Of a DNA stretch of 64,000 bases, positions 24,651-36,512 are shown in pieces (position 1 is the stretch's first letter; each line of letters begins with the position of its first letter). The notes under the pieces are model-generated. The model was not told the origin of the DNA, ran no database searches, and was given only the letters and a program-made list of their open reading frames with translations. Both the position numbers and the translations under genes were made by a program. Where the stretch lies: contig JAKSZT010054324.1 of the NCBI GenBank assembly GCA_026826555.1, positions 1,387,694 to 1,451,693 of the forward strand. The letters are read 5' to 3'. The DNA comes from Tolypeutes matacus. Its lineage: Eukaryota; Chordata; Mammalia; Cingulata; Chlamyphoridae.

Positions 24651-25310
24651 AATCAGTAAAGGAATTAAAGAAATTTCACTTGACCTTAAAGATTGGCACA
24701 TTCTCCCTCAAACAGCATGTGTCTAGTGACATAGGTTTTATACTCACTTTTCTATAAAAATAAACCCATTTCTTATTCTGCATTTCTATTTACACAACAC
24801 ATTAAAACCGCCTTACAAATTTAGTGACTACATGAAACTTTTCTACCAACCTGGATATAAGTATAAATTTAATAATTGCTTCAAAAATAAACTGTTAATT
24901 CTTTTCTGTTTTATTATATCAGAACAACTAATTTTGCAACAGTGAAGGTCGCACTCACCATTATAACTTTCCCAAGAAGGAAAAAAAAAACTGTGACATC
25001 ATCCCTTCTAGAAAATTGTTCTCTCAGCATTATTACAATATAAGTATCTCAGTCAAATCAGATGAGATAAAATAAGCAATTTCTTTTGAATTCAGTGAAA
25101 AGGAAAACATTCAAGAGGAAGAAATGCTTTGTAATTGCAGCCAATGAAGTACCTGATACTTTCAAAAAAGTAAAAAAAGATAGACCAATTCATGCTCCAT
25201 GTACAATGAAAAATATAAGGTAATAAAAGTGGATATAAATTATTTCCCCATACAATGAAGCAACCCAAATTTCTTTGGTATAATCTTAGCTCTGATGTAC
25301 GAGGGACAGT

Positions 25311-25500
25311 TTTTTGTTGTTGTTGTTGTTTTGTTTTGTTTTGTTTTTTGTTTTGGGGGGATTATTAACTTGTACAGCTTCTTTATTTAATCTGTGAAAA
25401 TAGGAATAAATAAATTGACACTATTCCAAATACCATTGAGAATTAATTAAAATGAGCAAAGAGGGAGTGGGTGTAGCTCAGTGGTTGAGTGCCTGCTAGA
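25311..25500. repeat. TTG/TTTTG tract, MIR-like piece and SINE head
   Basis: A (TTG)n-(TTTTG)n tract (25311-25356) is followed by a MIR-like piece (about 25365-25440). After that comes a 35-bp SINE head with an intact A-box-like TAGCTCAGTGG (25474-25484). The sequences before and after ('gagggacagttttt' near 25301 and 'gagacagtttttaa' at 25500) look like a duplication of the same site. Confidence 0.5.
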
Positions 25501-25744
25501 GAGACAGTTTTTAATATAAATCTTTTACTTTGCATTTTGGATTATCTATTCAGAAACATTAATTCAATTTTTCATAAATGTGTTTTATATTTAAAATATT
25601 GGAGAAAAGAAGTTTCTTCTCTAAAAAAGAGATCAAATTGGCTCCTATCTCTTGTTTATCGCCACACTTTCAATTGTTATAGGAAACCATTTAGTTCCAC
25701 TCACATTGTCTCATATACTATAGTGGACGATAGTTTAAAGATGG

Positions 25745-26213
25745 TATATTACTTCTGTATTGCTGCCTTAACAAATTACCACAAAATGCGTGACTTAAAG
25801 ATGTAAATATATTATCTTATAATTCTGTAAGTGAGAAGTCTAACACTTCTCCTTGAGCTAAGTCTATGTGTCAGCAGGCTATGCGCCTTCTGGAGGCTAT
25901 AGGGGAGAAACAGTTTTCCTGCCCTTTCCTTCTTCTAACAGCCAACCACAGTCCTGGCTCTGGATCCCCTTCCTTCATCTTCAAAACCAGAAAGATTGCT
26001 TCCCTCTCACCATTCTGCTGTAGTCACATCTCCTTTTGCCCTTCACATCATCTGGGAAAAAAAGTTCTTTTCAGGAATCATGTGTTTGGGGTAATTCAGA
26101 ATAATCTCCCATCACAGGGTTCTTAACCTTAATCACATCTGCGAAGTCCCTTTGCCATGTAAGGTAACATATATAGGTCCTGGGGACTAGGGGACCACTA
26201 TTCTGTCCACCAA
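25745..26213 (-). repeat. 3' LTR of the MLT1 provirus
   Basis: Antisense MLT1 LTR, including 'acaaattaccacaaaatgcg' and 'ttaatcacatctgcgaagtcc'. Paired with 27787-28291. Confidence 0.85.
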
Positions 26214-27786
26214 ATTACATCCTCTAGCTCCCAAAGAGTACCATTATTCTCACAGGCAAGATACAGTCATCTCATCCAAACCTCCCCAAAAGTCTCAGCT
26301 CAATCTCAATCCATTACAGCATCAATTCAAAGTTCAAAATCTTTCAAAATCGCTTCATCTCAGAAGTCCAAAATCTTATCATCTAAATCATCTAAATGAG
26401 GTATGGGAGAGGCTCTTGGTATAATTCATCCCGGGGCACAGTTCTTCTCTCTCTATGAACCTGTGAAACTAAATAACAAAGTTATCAGCTTCCAAAATAC
26501 TATGATGGGACAGACAGAAGGTAACACTTACAGCCATTCTGGTTCAAAAGGGTTTAAAAAAATGCAATTAAAAAGAATCACTGGTACCAAACAATTTCAG
26601 AATCCAGGCAGACAAACTTCATTAGGTTCCAAGGCCTGGGATTACTCCTCTGTGGCTCCAGCTGTCTGGGCTTCCAGCTCTGCACTCTGAGTTACCCTCA
26701 CTTGTTCATGAAAGGTAGCACATGTTTGCAACTGAGTAGTTGTAGCAGACTGTTTCCTGCCTATAGAATTCTGTGGTTCTTAATGTCTTCTTTAATTCTG
26801 TACTTTCCCTAACTTTTTCTGTTCTAACCAGCAGTGTTTCTGCAGGTTAAAATTCTCAAACTCGTGGTCTCCTGAGTATGGCATAAGATTTACTATATTA
26901 AACAATAGGATCCTAGACAGATTTTTCCTAGATAATCCCATCTCTATTTGTGATTTGTGCTGAGGCAGCTGAAGGACAATGCCCTAAGCCTCCTAGACAC
27001 TCACCAGTTTAATTAGGTGATCTGTAAATTAACCTCTTAATCTCCTAACAGAGCTGTTTGTATGACTGAAAATTCTGACTTTTTGATTTTTCTAAGGTTT
27101 AGCAAAATGTGGTATAGCCATACCCCTGCCTTTTTCTCTACATCATCCTTTCTTGGCAGTTTATCTCTTAATTTTAGTGTCTTTTGCAATTTGAAGAGCT
27201 GAGCATTTCTAAAATCATCAAGTCCTGGTTTCTTTTCATTTAACAGTTCTTCCTCAATTTATTTCTTTCTTTTTGCATTTTTTATAAGTAGCAAGGAAAA
27301 AAAAAAAAAAGTCTGGAACCTCAACACTTTGCTTAGAAATCTCTTCAGTTAAATGTCCAATATAATCAATTACCAGTTCTGCTCTCCACATAACTGAAGG
27401 GCAGAATTCTGCAAAATATTCTGCCACTATATAAAAATCTCCTTTCCTTCAGTTTATAAAAACACATCTGTCATTTCCTTCTGAACCCTCACCAGAGTGA
27501 CTTTAGTTTACATATTTCTACTAAAAACCTGTTCATGACAATTTTGCTACTCTCCATGAAGATTAGGTTTTTTTTTTTACCCTGCTTCTAAGTCCTCACT
27601 GACAGAGTTAACATTCATATTTCTACTAATATTTTCTACAAGTCAATCTAATTAACCTTTTTCTATCATGTTCCTCAAAATTCTTCCAGGTTCTGACCAT
27701 TGCCTTTGTGGCAATGGTGTTTGGAAAGCCACTTTTACATTTTTAAATATATGTTACATCAGCACCCCACTCCTGGTACCAATATC

Positions 27787-28291
27787 TGTATTGGTTTTCT
27801 ATTGCTGCTGTAAGAATTCACCACAAAATTAATGTCTTTGTATAGCACAAATTTATTATCTATAGAACTATAGCTGTGTAGGTTAGAAGTCCAAGCCTTA
27901 GTAGGCTAAAGTCAATGCACCAGCAGGGCTGTCTTCTTTCCTAGAGGCTCTAGGGGAGGATCTGTTTCCTCACCTTTTTCAGTTTTAAATGGCTACATAT
28001 ATTCCTTGGCTGTTGCCCCTCTTCACCCATCTTAAATACTACATCTCTCTCTGATCATTCTTCCATAGTCATGTCTCTTTCTCTGACCACAGCCAGGAAA
28101 GATCCTCTGTTTTTAAGAAGCTATGTGATTAGACTGGGCTCACCTGGATAATCCAGGATAATCTCCCTATCTCAAGGTCCTTAATCTTAATCAAATATGC
28201 AAAGACACTTTCATCATGTAAGGTGACATACACAGAGGTTCTGGGGATTAGAATGTGGATACCTTTGGGGATCAATTTTCTGTCTACAACA
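27787..28291 (-). repeat. 5' LTR of the MLT1 provirus
   Basis: Starts 'tgtattggttttctattgctg' in plus-strand reading and ends at '...ctgtctacaaca'. It has 'ttaatcttaatcaaatatgc' near its far end. It is closer to the MLT1 consensus than its partner. Confidence 0.88.
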
Positions 28292-29017
28292 GGGGCATTA
28301 TCTGAAAAGATTTGATTACTATCAAAAGCTTTTCCTTTTTCCCTCTTTGGGTACTTTTTGCCCCCACACCTACATCTTCTTAATCTTTTGAATGACTCAC
28401 TGTGACCACTTTATCTCACCCTTTGACCAATCAGCATAGTCAATCTCCTGGTAGTTGACAATGGATGTGGACTCAGATATAGTAGAACTTCTTGAAGGAT
28501 AGAATCTCCAGACAGCAGACTATGAGATGAAGAATCAATCATAGACGTTTCTTAGGGAGTATTCTTGGGTTCATGACTGTACAAGAGAAAGGAAGGAAGC
28601 AGCAGGTTTGGGTTCAGGAAGAAGTTTGGCTGCAATATAATCTCAGCAAAAGCCTCACTGACTATACACTGGGAGAGGGGTTCCTGAAGCCAGGATGATA
28701 CTTTAGAATTATCCTGTGTTGCATTGAGAGGATCATGTCTGTAAGTTCTGAAAGCTACCAGTCATTGGATACAGACTGACCCCAGGGAATTCAGGCAGCT
28801 TCTCCAGCCGAGTACATCAGCTAGAAAGGGCTGGCAGCCATCATGCAGCAGCACTCATGGCAGCTGGGAATATAAATTCTTTGATGTTGAATGGGGTTTG
28901 GAAGGTGCATCACATGGTCCACACTCCTACAGATTTTGATTTCTTAACTTAGCCCTACTTCTTTTCAACATACACTCTCATAATAGAGGCATTTTCTGTT
29001 ACTTAGGTCACGATGTC
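28292..29017. other. Unclassified spacer
   Basis: Mixed-composition sequence without a clear open frame. Some blocks look repeat-like, but I cannot name them. Confidence 0.35.
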
Positions 29018-29815
29018 TGTGGTGTATTGAATTGTGTATCTCAGTTTGGACATTGTAGCAGTTTGGTATAATTGGTGAATTCCAAAAATAGATACTGGAT
29101 TATGTTTGTAAATTGGTCTGTTCCTCTGGATACATTAGATTGTATTGGATTCAGAGGTTTCTCTCTTACTTGATTAAATTATGATAAGCCTTTGATTGAG
29201 CCATGTCAGTAGGTTGTTGAATCCCTGCCCCCTTGGTGGGCAGGAAATCACAGACAAAATGACAAGGCAGAGGAGTTAGTTGGAGTTTTAATGCTGGAGC
29301 CCTAGGAAGTAAATATATAGAGAAGCAGATATGTGAGGAAAAAGAGAAGGCTCCATTAGACATGGCAGTGGCCCTGGGAAGAGAGATGAGCCATTTGCCC
29401 AATAGTCTATAACTGACCTTGTGGAGAGAACAGAGCAGCTGAGCCTGGAGAGAAATGAGCCATAGGAGAGAGACAAGACTTATCCCAGCCTATAGCTGAT
29501 ATTGAAAGAAGCTGGGATCACAAAGCCTTAAGAGGAAGAAGAAGCCTGGACACTTGCAGACGTTGGCAACCATCTTGCTCCAACACATGGCAATAGATTT
29601 GGTGCGGGAAGTAACTTACACTTCATGGTTTGGTAACTGTAAGCTTCTACCCCAAATAAATACCCTTTAAAAAAGCCAACAGATTTCTGGTATTTTGCAT
29701 CAGCACCTTTTTTGCTGACGAATACAGACATGTTCTAGGTCTTCGCCCACATTCTGGTGGGTCTAAACCTGTTGTAAATAAGATCTCTTCAAGATGTAAG
29801 GGAACAACCAATAGT
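29018..29815 (+). mobile_element. Truncated second-family LTR split by another LTR
   Basis: The left piece (29018-29053, 'tgtggtgtattgaattgtg' to 'gtttggacat') joins in sense to the right piece (29727-about 29815, 'gacatgttctaggtcttcgcc', 'tctggtgggtctaaacctgttgtaaat'). Together they give the 5' part of the LTR family seen at 11433 ('aacatgttcctaaacttaatcc', 'cctgtgggtgtg', 'attgtaagtag'). The join falls exactly on the GACAT duplication of the inserted LTR, so this LTR is the older target. Confidence 0.65.
29054..29726 (+). mobile_element. Solo LTR, xenarthran MaLR-like family (copy 3)
   Basis: The best plus-strand copy. It begins TGTAGCAGTTTGG and ends GACGAATACA, with an exact GACAT duplication at 29049-29053 and 29727-29731. 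AATAAATACCC lies at about 29654, followed by 'aaaagccaacagatttctgg', as in MLT1/MST LTR 3' ends. Small frames on the minus strand (29166-29731) are antisense noise. Confidence 0.92.
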
Positions 29816-29894
29816 TTACATCATTAAATGCAGATGAGAACTAAAACTGAGAATTTTTGCTTCTTGTTCAATTATCCTGAATACTTTGGTATGC

Positions 29895-30115
29895 GTGGTT
29901 TTAGAGTCAGAGTTGGATTAAAATCTAAGCAACACCACTTTGGTATTGACATACATGGAAAAAAAAAAAAAACTTTGAGTCTCAGTTTCTTCATTTACAA
30001 ATCTTAGATATTACTCAATGCACAGGGTTGTTTATATGCCTAAACCATAGTTATATAAGATTTCTATCGATGTACTTGGTGCATAATTAATGTTCATAAT
30101 GCATTACTTTTCTTA
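29895..30115 (+). mobile_element. MIR SINE
   Basis: 'gttttagagtcagagttggatt', then an A14 interruption, 'gagtctcagtttcttcattt', 'cacagggttgttta' and 'acttggtgcataattaatg' follow MIR order nearly end to end. Confidence 0.7.
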
Positions 30116-32274
30116 CTTTTCCTCTGGATTATTGTTAAGTCTTTAATAGTCTTTCACTTCTCTTTCCCATGCCTCTATCCCTCAGTATGCCCCATCTTCA
30201 TTCCATACCTAGTACATGTTACATTCATTATCATAAGCCTAGGAATATAATATTTAGACAAGCTTTTACTCATGAAGTGAAGAAATAATGTTTAGAAGGA
30301 AAAATAAAGACTATTTTTACAAAAGCTAAAAATCTATGCTATTCTTCATTTTCACTTTTGAAGGTTTAAATGTACTTTGATTTTTAGGGATGTAAATACA
30401 TTTTGTGTTCAACTTGATTAGAACATAAATTTAAATGGGGAACAAATAAGCAATTACTTGTAGTACCTCTATATAAAATATATTTAGCATACTAATGTAA
30501 ATTATTATATTTTATATTTTAATGTATATATATTCCAAAACTACAAATATATAATTGAATTTTCTTTAGAATAAGTATGTTTCTTGATCTTTTTCTATAA
30601 AACATTTTAATAAGCATCACATGCAAGCCATAGGACCTCTCTTGAGAAAATATACATACACACAGAATTTTGAAGACCATATCTGGGGCACCTGAAACCT
30701 GTGAAGTAGAACCATATACTTTCTCACACAAAAGTTTCAAACTATAAAATATCTATGCACAGTATAAATATGGTTTAAATGCCTACATGCACACACAGCC
30801 ACATGCATAAATAAAACAAAATATTTATGAGACATACTTAACATTTATTATATGCAGTATACTCTAATTTTGGTTATTCAATGTCATTTGAAAAAAGAAA
30901 AAAACAAGTTTGTTCCCTAGTCCATTAACTTGATCTCATGATCCACCAATCCATCATTATCTATAAATGGGTTAATTTACAGCTTGAAAACAGTACTGCC
31001 ATAGGGCTCTCAGGTTTCCATATTAAAAAGTATTGTTTGAAGGATTAGCTACAATACAGTTATAAGATGCAATGCCACAAAGTATTAGGCATCTCTTAGT
31101 TGTGGCCACTTTATAAATCTAGAACAACCCGTAAAGTATGGGAACCATCATCATTAAATGAAAGTCTATTTATCATCTGTCTATATGTCTATCTATCTGT
31201 ATCTATCTACTAAGAGAAATAATTAATATCCATCAATTTTGAACAAATCTAGGAAGCATTTTTGAAAATGTATAAAAAACATTCAAAGAATATAATATAT
31301 TACATTGTCTCATCTCAATTCCTGTGCTATTCTATTGTTACCATATATTTATTTTGATGTCTTAGATTAATTATCTTCTTTGACTTAAAATGAAATGAAA
31401 ATATGTCTGAATTGAAAGAATTTTTTTCCAGCAATCAGTTTATTTCTTGATTTGGTGTATTGCTAAATACATTAATTTCATCCCCTTGCTTTAACATAAA
31501 AAGAATCACAAACATGTAAGAAGCAGAGTCAGGGCCTATTTCCATGCACACATCTTGCTACCAGGTATCAGGGCACATGTGTGTGTCAGATCTGCTGATT
31601 GCATTTTTAGCTCACAACTGGAAGGAGCCCCAGATTAGGCATCAATTGAAAGTGTCTTTGCAGTGTTCAGTGATAAGGCACTGCTGGTTTTTAAATCAAG
31701 TCACAAGCCATAAGATTCAGGGCTAGGCCAAAATCACTCACCTTTCATGTTCCTGCCTTTCTGTTAAGTTAATGGTACAAGCAGCATATTACATACTTAG
31801 CAATTTGTTCATTCCTGTTTGGTAATATTAAAGTCTATTTTACATAGAAATTAACAGTTTATTTTTTTTTCTAAATTTGTATACACACTTCATAAAGATT
31901 ATTACATTAAAGAATATTTAATTCAGGTCAACAGTGGGATAATATATTCCAAATGCAGAGCTTTTTATAAATTTTGAAACAACTGCTTGAAAATCTCAAC
32001 TAGTGGGTGTAAATGTGGGCAAATTATGAGAAGAACCATAATCCAATATTATGCATTTCTCCTCTCACAACATCCATTTGTGCTTTCTTCTAAGTATATT
32101 GTTCTTAGGAAAATTATTTAATAATCATGTTTTCCTCAGTTGTGAGTAGTTGATAACATTTTATGTTTGCTTTGTCTCTTTGAGTTTTATTGATTTAAAA
32201 AATGATATTTGGAGAGAGGATTCTTTTATATTACTGTAATATATTCATTTATTATGATTTTTTTCTTTAAAAAG
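30116..32274. other. AT-rich stretch, nothing recognised
   Basis: Includes a degenerate (TATC)n patch near 31170-31208. Around 31510-31760 the base composition is more balanced and repeat-free, so it could be conserved non-coding DNA, but sequence alone does not show that. Confidence 0.4.
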
Positions 32275-32430
32275 GACTCAGCACTTATAGCATGTCAGGA
32301 ATTATTCTTAGCTCTTTATTGTTATTATTATTATTCATCTTCATAGCAGCACTATAAGCTAAGTAGGATTATTATAAGTCACCTGCCTACTATCACACAT
32401 CAAATAAGTGGCAAAACCTGATGCATTTTG
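32275..32430 (-). mobile_element. MIR SINE, antisense
   Basis: 'actcagcacttatagcatgtcagg' with 'ttcttagctcttta', 'cactataagctaagtagg' and 'aataagtggcaaaacctg' is antisense MIR with a short (ATT)n inside. Confidence 0.65.
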
Positions 32431-33499
32431 TGGTAGTTTTTAACACCATGAATTAGTCTTAGATATCTTCTACCATCTTGTTTTAGTGACTGAATAACAT
32501 TAGATCTCATTCATTAGCCTGTAGAATTCTTATATCAGAGCCATAGATACCATCACACTACAAATTACTAATAACTCTTTTTGTCTATTGTAGCTTATAG
32601 AATCATAATGGCTAAGTTTGTTAAAAGGCTTAATGACTGAATTTCCATCATAATTGATTCCTCTTTCTGGGCTTGAAATACTTTTCAAGGAAGAGTTGAT
32701 TTCATGCAAAGCATGTGGATATATATTTGTAATTTCATAGTTACAAGACCAATGAGTCAGTGAACATACCCAGAGACCACATCTCACAAAGGAAGTGAGT
32801 GTGGCACATTTGATCATGTCGTATACTGGCTACCTGTGGTGGAAATTGTGGCAAGCTCACCCATCCACCCTCGCACCCAGCCACCCCCACCATTATTTAA
32901 ATTTGTCAATTTAGAATATCTCCTGTTTCTTTCTAAGGATAATTATGTAGTTGAAATTTCTCTACAGGTTTCCTTTGAAACCATTCACAAATCTATTAAG
33001 TCCGTTCCAAAGGATATCAAATACTCTAGGAATTTGGTTTATCTGGTTACTAAAAGCTGTCATTATTCTCACAGTAGAAGTGACAAAAAGTGATAAAAAA
33101 CACTTTCAACCAGAATTTCCAAAAGTGAAAGCCTTGTCAAAAATGTCTGTGAAACTCTCTGCTACAACTCCTTGTGGATAATCACAATATTCAAAAAACT
33201 TCAAGATTATAAGAACTACCACAATTAGAACAAATTAACCCTGTGTTTCCTAAAACTTCTGAATATAAAAGCTCCTTATTTTCATTATGACAAATTATAG
33301 CCCCAATCAATATCCTACATAATGCTTTAAACCAATGGAATCATTAATGTTTGAAACCTATGTGATCTTTGCCAAATCGAATATTGGTTTCCATACATTT
33401 ACCTCACAGTTATGATTAAATCAGATTGTCTATGTAAAGTGCTGGTATGTAGCCTGCCACAATAAAATGAATGATCCATTGATATTATTTGGGTTATGA
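32431..33499. other. Spacer, nothing recognised
   Basis: Two overlapping small plus-strand frames (32836-33181) have no recognisable domain and sit in AT-rich DNA. I treat them as chance. Confidence 0.4.
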
Positions 33500-33745
33500 G
33501 TTTATAAACTGAAGTCAGGTAGTTTGGTTTCATAATCACCACTAGTTACTAGGTGAACTATCTTAGGCTTGCGGATATATCATCCTTAAGATTAAGTTTC
33601 TTCATTTGAAACCGTGGCTTTTAATAGTATATATCTCAGAGAATTATTGTGGAGATATAAGGTATGATGCAAACAAAATACTTAGAAGCTTGACAGAACA
33701 GAGTGTGTTCTTAATAAATATTAGCTAGTCTTGTCATTATTTCCT
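33500..33745 (+). mobile_element. MIR SINE
   Basis: 'ttaagtttcttcatttgaaacc', 'gagaattattgtggagatataagg', 'tgcaaacaaaatactta' and 'ttcttaataaatattagct' follow MIR order to its 3' end. Confidence 0.72.
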
Positions 33746-34043
33746 TGCCTCCACCTCCTTGCCTCTACTTTCACCCAAGGCATTTTTAATAATGGTTATT
33801 CAGTTCAAAGAATGATGGAGATGTAACAATAATCTTTACCTGTTTTCCTTCACATTCTAGGTCCAATTTTATCTCCCTTTTCAAAATATATCCAAATGTG
33901 GGGAGGGAGGAAGGCTGAGTGTTTGCAAATATAGCTTTCAAAAAAATTTACATGTAGAGATCGTTTTCCCAGCATCATTTGTTGAAGATTATTCTTCTCC
34001 AATTGAATGGTCTTCACCCCTTTGTCAAAAATTGTTGGCCATA

Positions 34044-34133
34044 GGGGAGCAGATGTAGCTCAATTGTTGAGCGTCTGTCTCCCACGTAAGAAGTCCTAGG
34101 TTCAATCTCCAATACCGCCTTAAAAAAAATCAC
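34044..34133 (+). mobile_element. Short tRNA-derived SINE in L1
   Basis: 'ggggagcagatgtagctcaa' through 'ggttcaatctcc' is a bare tRNA-like unit with a short A tail. The duplication TGGCCATA (34036-34043 and 34134-34141) marks the insertion into the inverted L1 segment. Confidence 0.88.
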
Positions 34134-34576
34134 TGGCCATAAATGTGGAGGTTGATTTCTGAGGGCTCTATTTGATTTCCTTGTTCAATATGTCTGTCCT
34201 TGTGCCAGTACCAGGCTGCTTTCATTACTGTGGCTTTGTAATGAGTTTTACTATCAGGAAATGTGAGTGTTACAACTTCATTCTTCTTTTTAAAGATGAC
34301 AAAAGAAAGAAGGTGGACCCCTACTTCATACCATATACAAATATCAACTCAAAATGGATCAAAGACCAAAATATATGAATGAGAATTATATTCCTGGAAA
34401 AAGACAGGGAAACATCTTCGGGACCTTGTGTTAGATAATGATTTCTTAGATTTTACACCTAAGGAAAAAAAAATAAGACCTCCTCTAAATAAAAAAAAAT
34501 AAAAATATTAAAAACTTCTATGCATTAAAGGACATTATCATGAGAGCCATTTATCAAAGGACTTTATCATGACAAC

Positions 34577-35222
34577 TGCTTAATCAGCCAAAAGGGTCCT
34601 GATGCAAAATACCAGAAATCGGTTGGCTTTTATAGAGGGTATTTATTTGGTGTAAAATCTTAAAGTTTCAAGGCTCTAAAGAGTCCAACTCAAGATTACA
34701 TCCTTATTAAACTCTGTTTTCACGTGTTGAAGTAATATGGTGGGTGATGTCTATGAGGGTTCAGCATTCCTCTTCCCTTTTAAGGCTCCATGGGTACAGC
34801 TTCTTCTGATCTCAGCTGTAAGTTGGCATAGGGCTCATCTCTCTTCCCAGAGATCATTTCATTCCAGGCTCAGCTGCTCTGGTCTCTTCACAAGGTCAGC
34901 TATAAACTATCAGGCAAATGGCTCGTGCTCTTCCTGGGGCCTCTGCTGTGCCTATGGAGCTGTCTCTTTTCCTCTGTGTACCTTCTCTGTGTGTTTCCTT
35001 CATGAGAGTCTGTTTTATTGGCTCACCAAGGGGGCAGGGACCCAACCCTGCATGCCCTAATGCCATGGTGTAATCAAAGCCCTAACCTTGATTTAACCAA
35101 GTAAATGTAAAGCCTTTGAATTTAAATCATTCAAAGGGTATCATGCCCAGAGAAACATACCAGATTAAAAACATAATCAATTTCTCCTTTTTGGAATTCA
35201 TAAATAATATCAAACTGCCACA
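34577..35222 (-). mobile_element. Solo LTR, xenarthran MaLR-like family (copy 4)
   Basis: Inserted in the sense L1 body with an exact ACAAC duplication (34572-34576 and 35223-35227). On the minus strand it begins TGTGGCAGTTTGATATT and carries the family 3' block. L1 sequence resumes in register on the far side ('acacaatgtgagaaaatatttgg'). Confidence 0.92.
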
Positions 35223-35887
35223 ACAACCTACACAATGTGAGAAAATATTTGGAAACCACCTATCCAATAAAGGGTTTAATATCTAGAATATATAAAGAAA
35301 TTCTACAACTCAAAAACAAAAAGACAAACAGCCCAATTTAAAAAATGAAGAAAATATTTGAATAGAAATTTCTTCACAGAAGATACACAAATGGCCAAAA
35401 AGCACATGAAAATATGGTCAAAATCATTAGCCATTAGGGAAATGCAAATCAAAACTATGATATGCCATTTCACACCCACTAGAATGGCTACTATTAATAA
35501 TGGAAAATTACAATTTTGGAGAGGATGAAGAGAAATAGGAATACTCATTCATTATTAGTGGGAATGTTAAAGAGTACGGCCACTGTGGAATATACCTTAC
35601 CAGTTCCCCAGAAAGTTAAGTATTTAATTACCAGCAATCCTCCTATAGTTTTATAAATGGGTAAGGTGTATTTTTTGGAAGAATTGTGAAAGCAGTTATT
35701 CAAACAGATATTTGCACACCAATGTTCATAGTTCAGCATTATTCACAACTGACAAGTATGGAAACAACCAAAGTGTCCATCATCTCACAAATGGATAAAC
35801 AAAATATGGTATATACACACAGTGGAGTATTAGTCAGCTGTATAAAGGAATGAAGATCTGATATATGTGACAACATGGATGAACCTT

Positions 35888-36512
35888 TGTGACAGTTTGA
35901 GATTATTTTTGTTAATCCCAAAAAGAGAAAGATTATATCTGTAAACTAATCTATTCTTCTGGGTGTGATACCATTTGATTATACTGGATTCAGATGAAGA
36001 GCCCTTGATTAGATTACCTCTTAAGATTAGGGCTTTGATTCGACCACCTCAGTAAGGCGTGACTCAAGATGAAGCCTCAGCCCCTTGTGGACTAATATAA
36101 ACAGATACTCAAAAAGATTCCAGAAGAGAGAGAGCTCTGTCATTTTTGATCCTGGGGTCCCAGGAAAAGAGATCAGATATTCATCTGTTAGTATGCACCT
36201 GACCTTGGGAAGAGAGCCAAGACTGATATAGAAGGCCCAGAAAGAAATGACCCTATGCCAGGAGAGAGAAGAAGCCCTGAGAGACAAGCCCTATGCCAGC
36301 CTGTAGCTGAGATAAAGGAGGCCCAAAGGGGAAGGCTGAACCCTTGCAGAGATCAGTGATCTTCTTGCTTCAACACGGGGCAACTGACTTTTGTGAGAAA
36401 GCCACCTTGAGTTGCACTCTTTAGGGCCTTGTAAATGTCAACTTTTACCCCTTTATAAAAGCCAACAGATTCCTAGCACTTTGCATCAGCACCCCTTTGG
36501 CAGACTAATACA
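35888..36512 (+). mobile_element. Solo LTR, xenarthran MaLR-like family (copy 5)
   Basis: Second LTR in the same L1, in the opposite orientation to copy 4. Begins TGTGACAGTTTGAG and ends GACTAATACA, with an exact ACCTT duplication (35883-35887 and 36513-36517). L1 resumes as 'caagacttcatcttgggtaat'. Confidence 0.92.

Larger units (their letters stand above)
25745..28291 (-). mobile_element. MLT1-type MaLR provirus, LTR-internal-LTR
   Basis: Two similar LTRs in the same orientation bracket a 1.57-kb internal region. The 3' LTR is 25745-26213 and the 5' LTR is 27787-28291 on the minus strand. Both carry MLT1 signatures: antisense 'attgctgctgtaag' with 'cacaaatttattat' at one end and 'ttaatcaaatatgcaaagac' with 'attttctgtctaca' at the other. 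Next to the 5' LTR lies the primer-binding-like site, 'cactcctggtaccaa' in antisense (about 27768-27782). The internal region has no long sense frame, as usual for MaLRs, which depend on ERVL for mobilisation. It is old and degraded; no exact duplication survives. Confidence 0.85.

Noticed and set aside
25474..25484. tRNA gene candidate (A-box-like TAGCTCAGTGG)
   Set aside because: It is only the head of a tRNA-derived SINE; no anticodon or acceptor stem can be formed. The same applies to the other SINE heads in the window.
31141..31210. Possible CRISPR-like or regular repeat array
   Set aside because: Degenerate TATC microsatellite; no spacers, and the window is clearly mammalian nuclear DNA.
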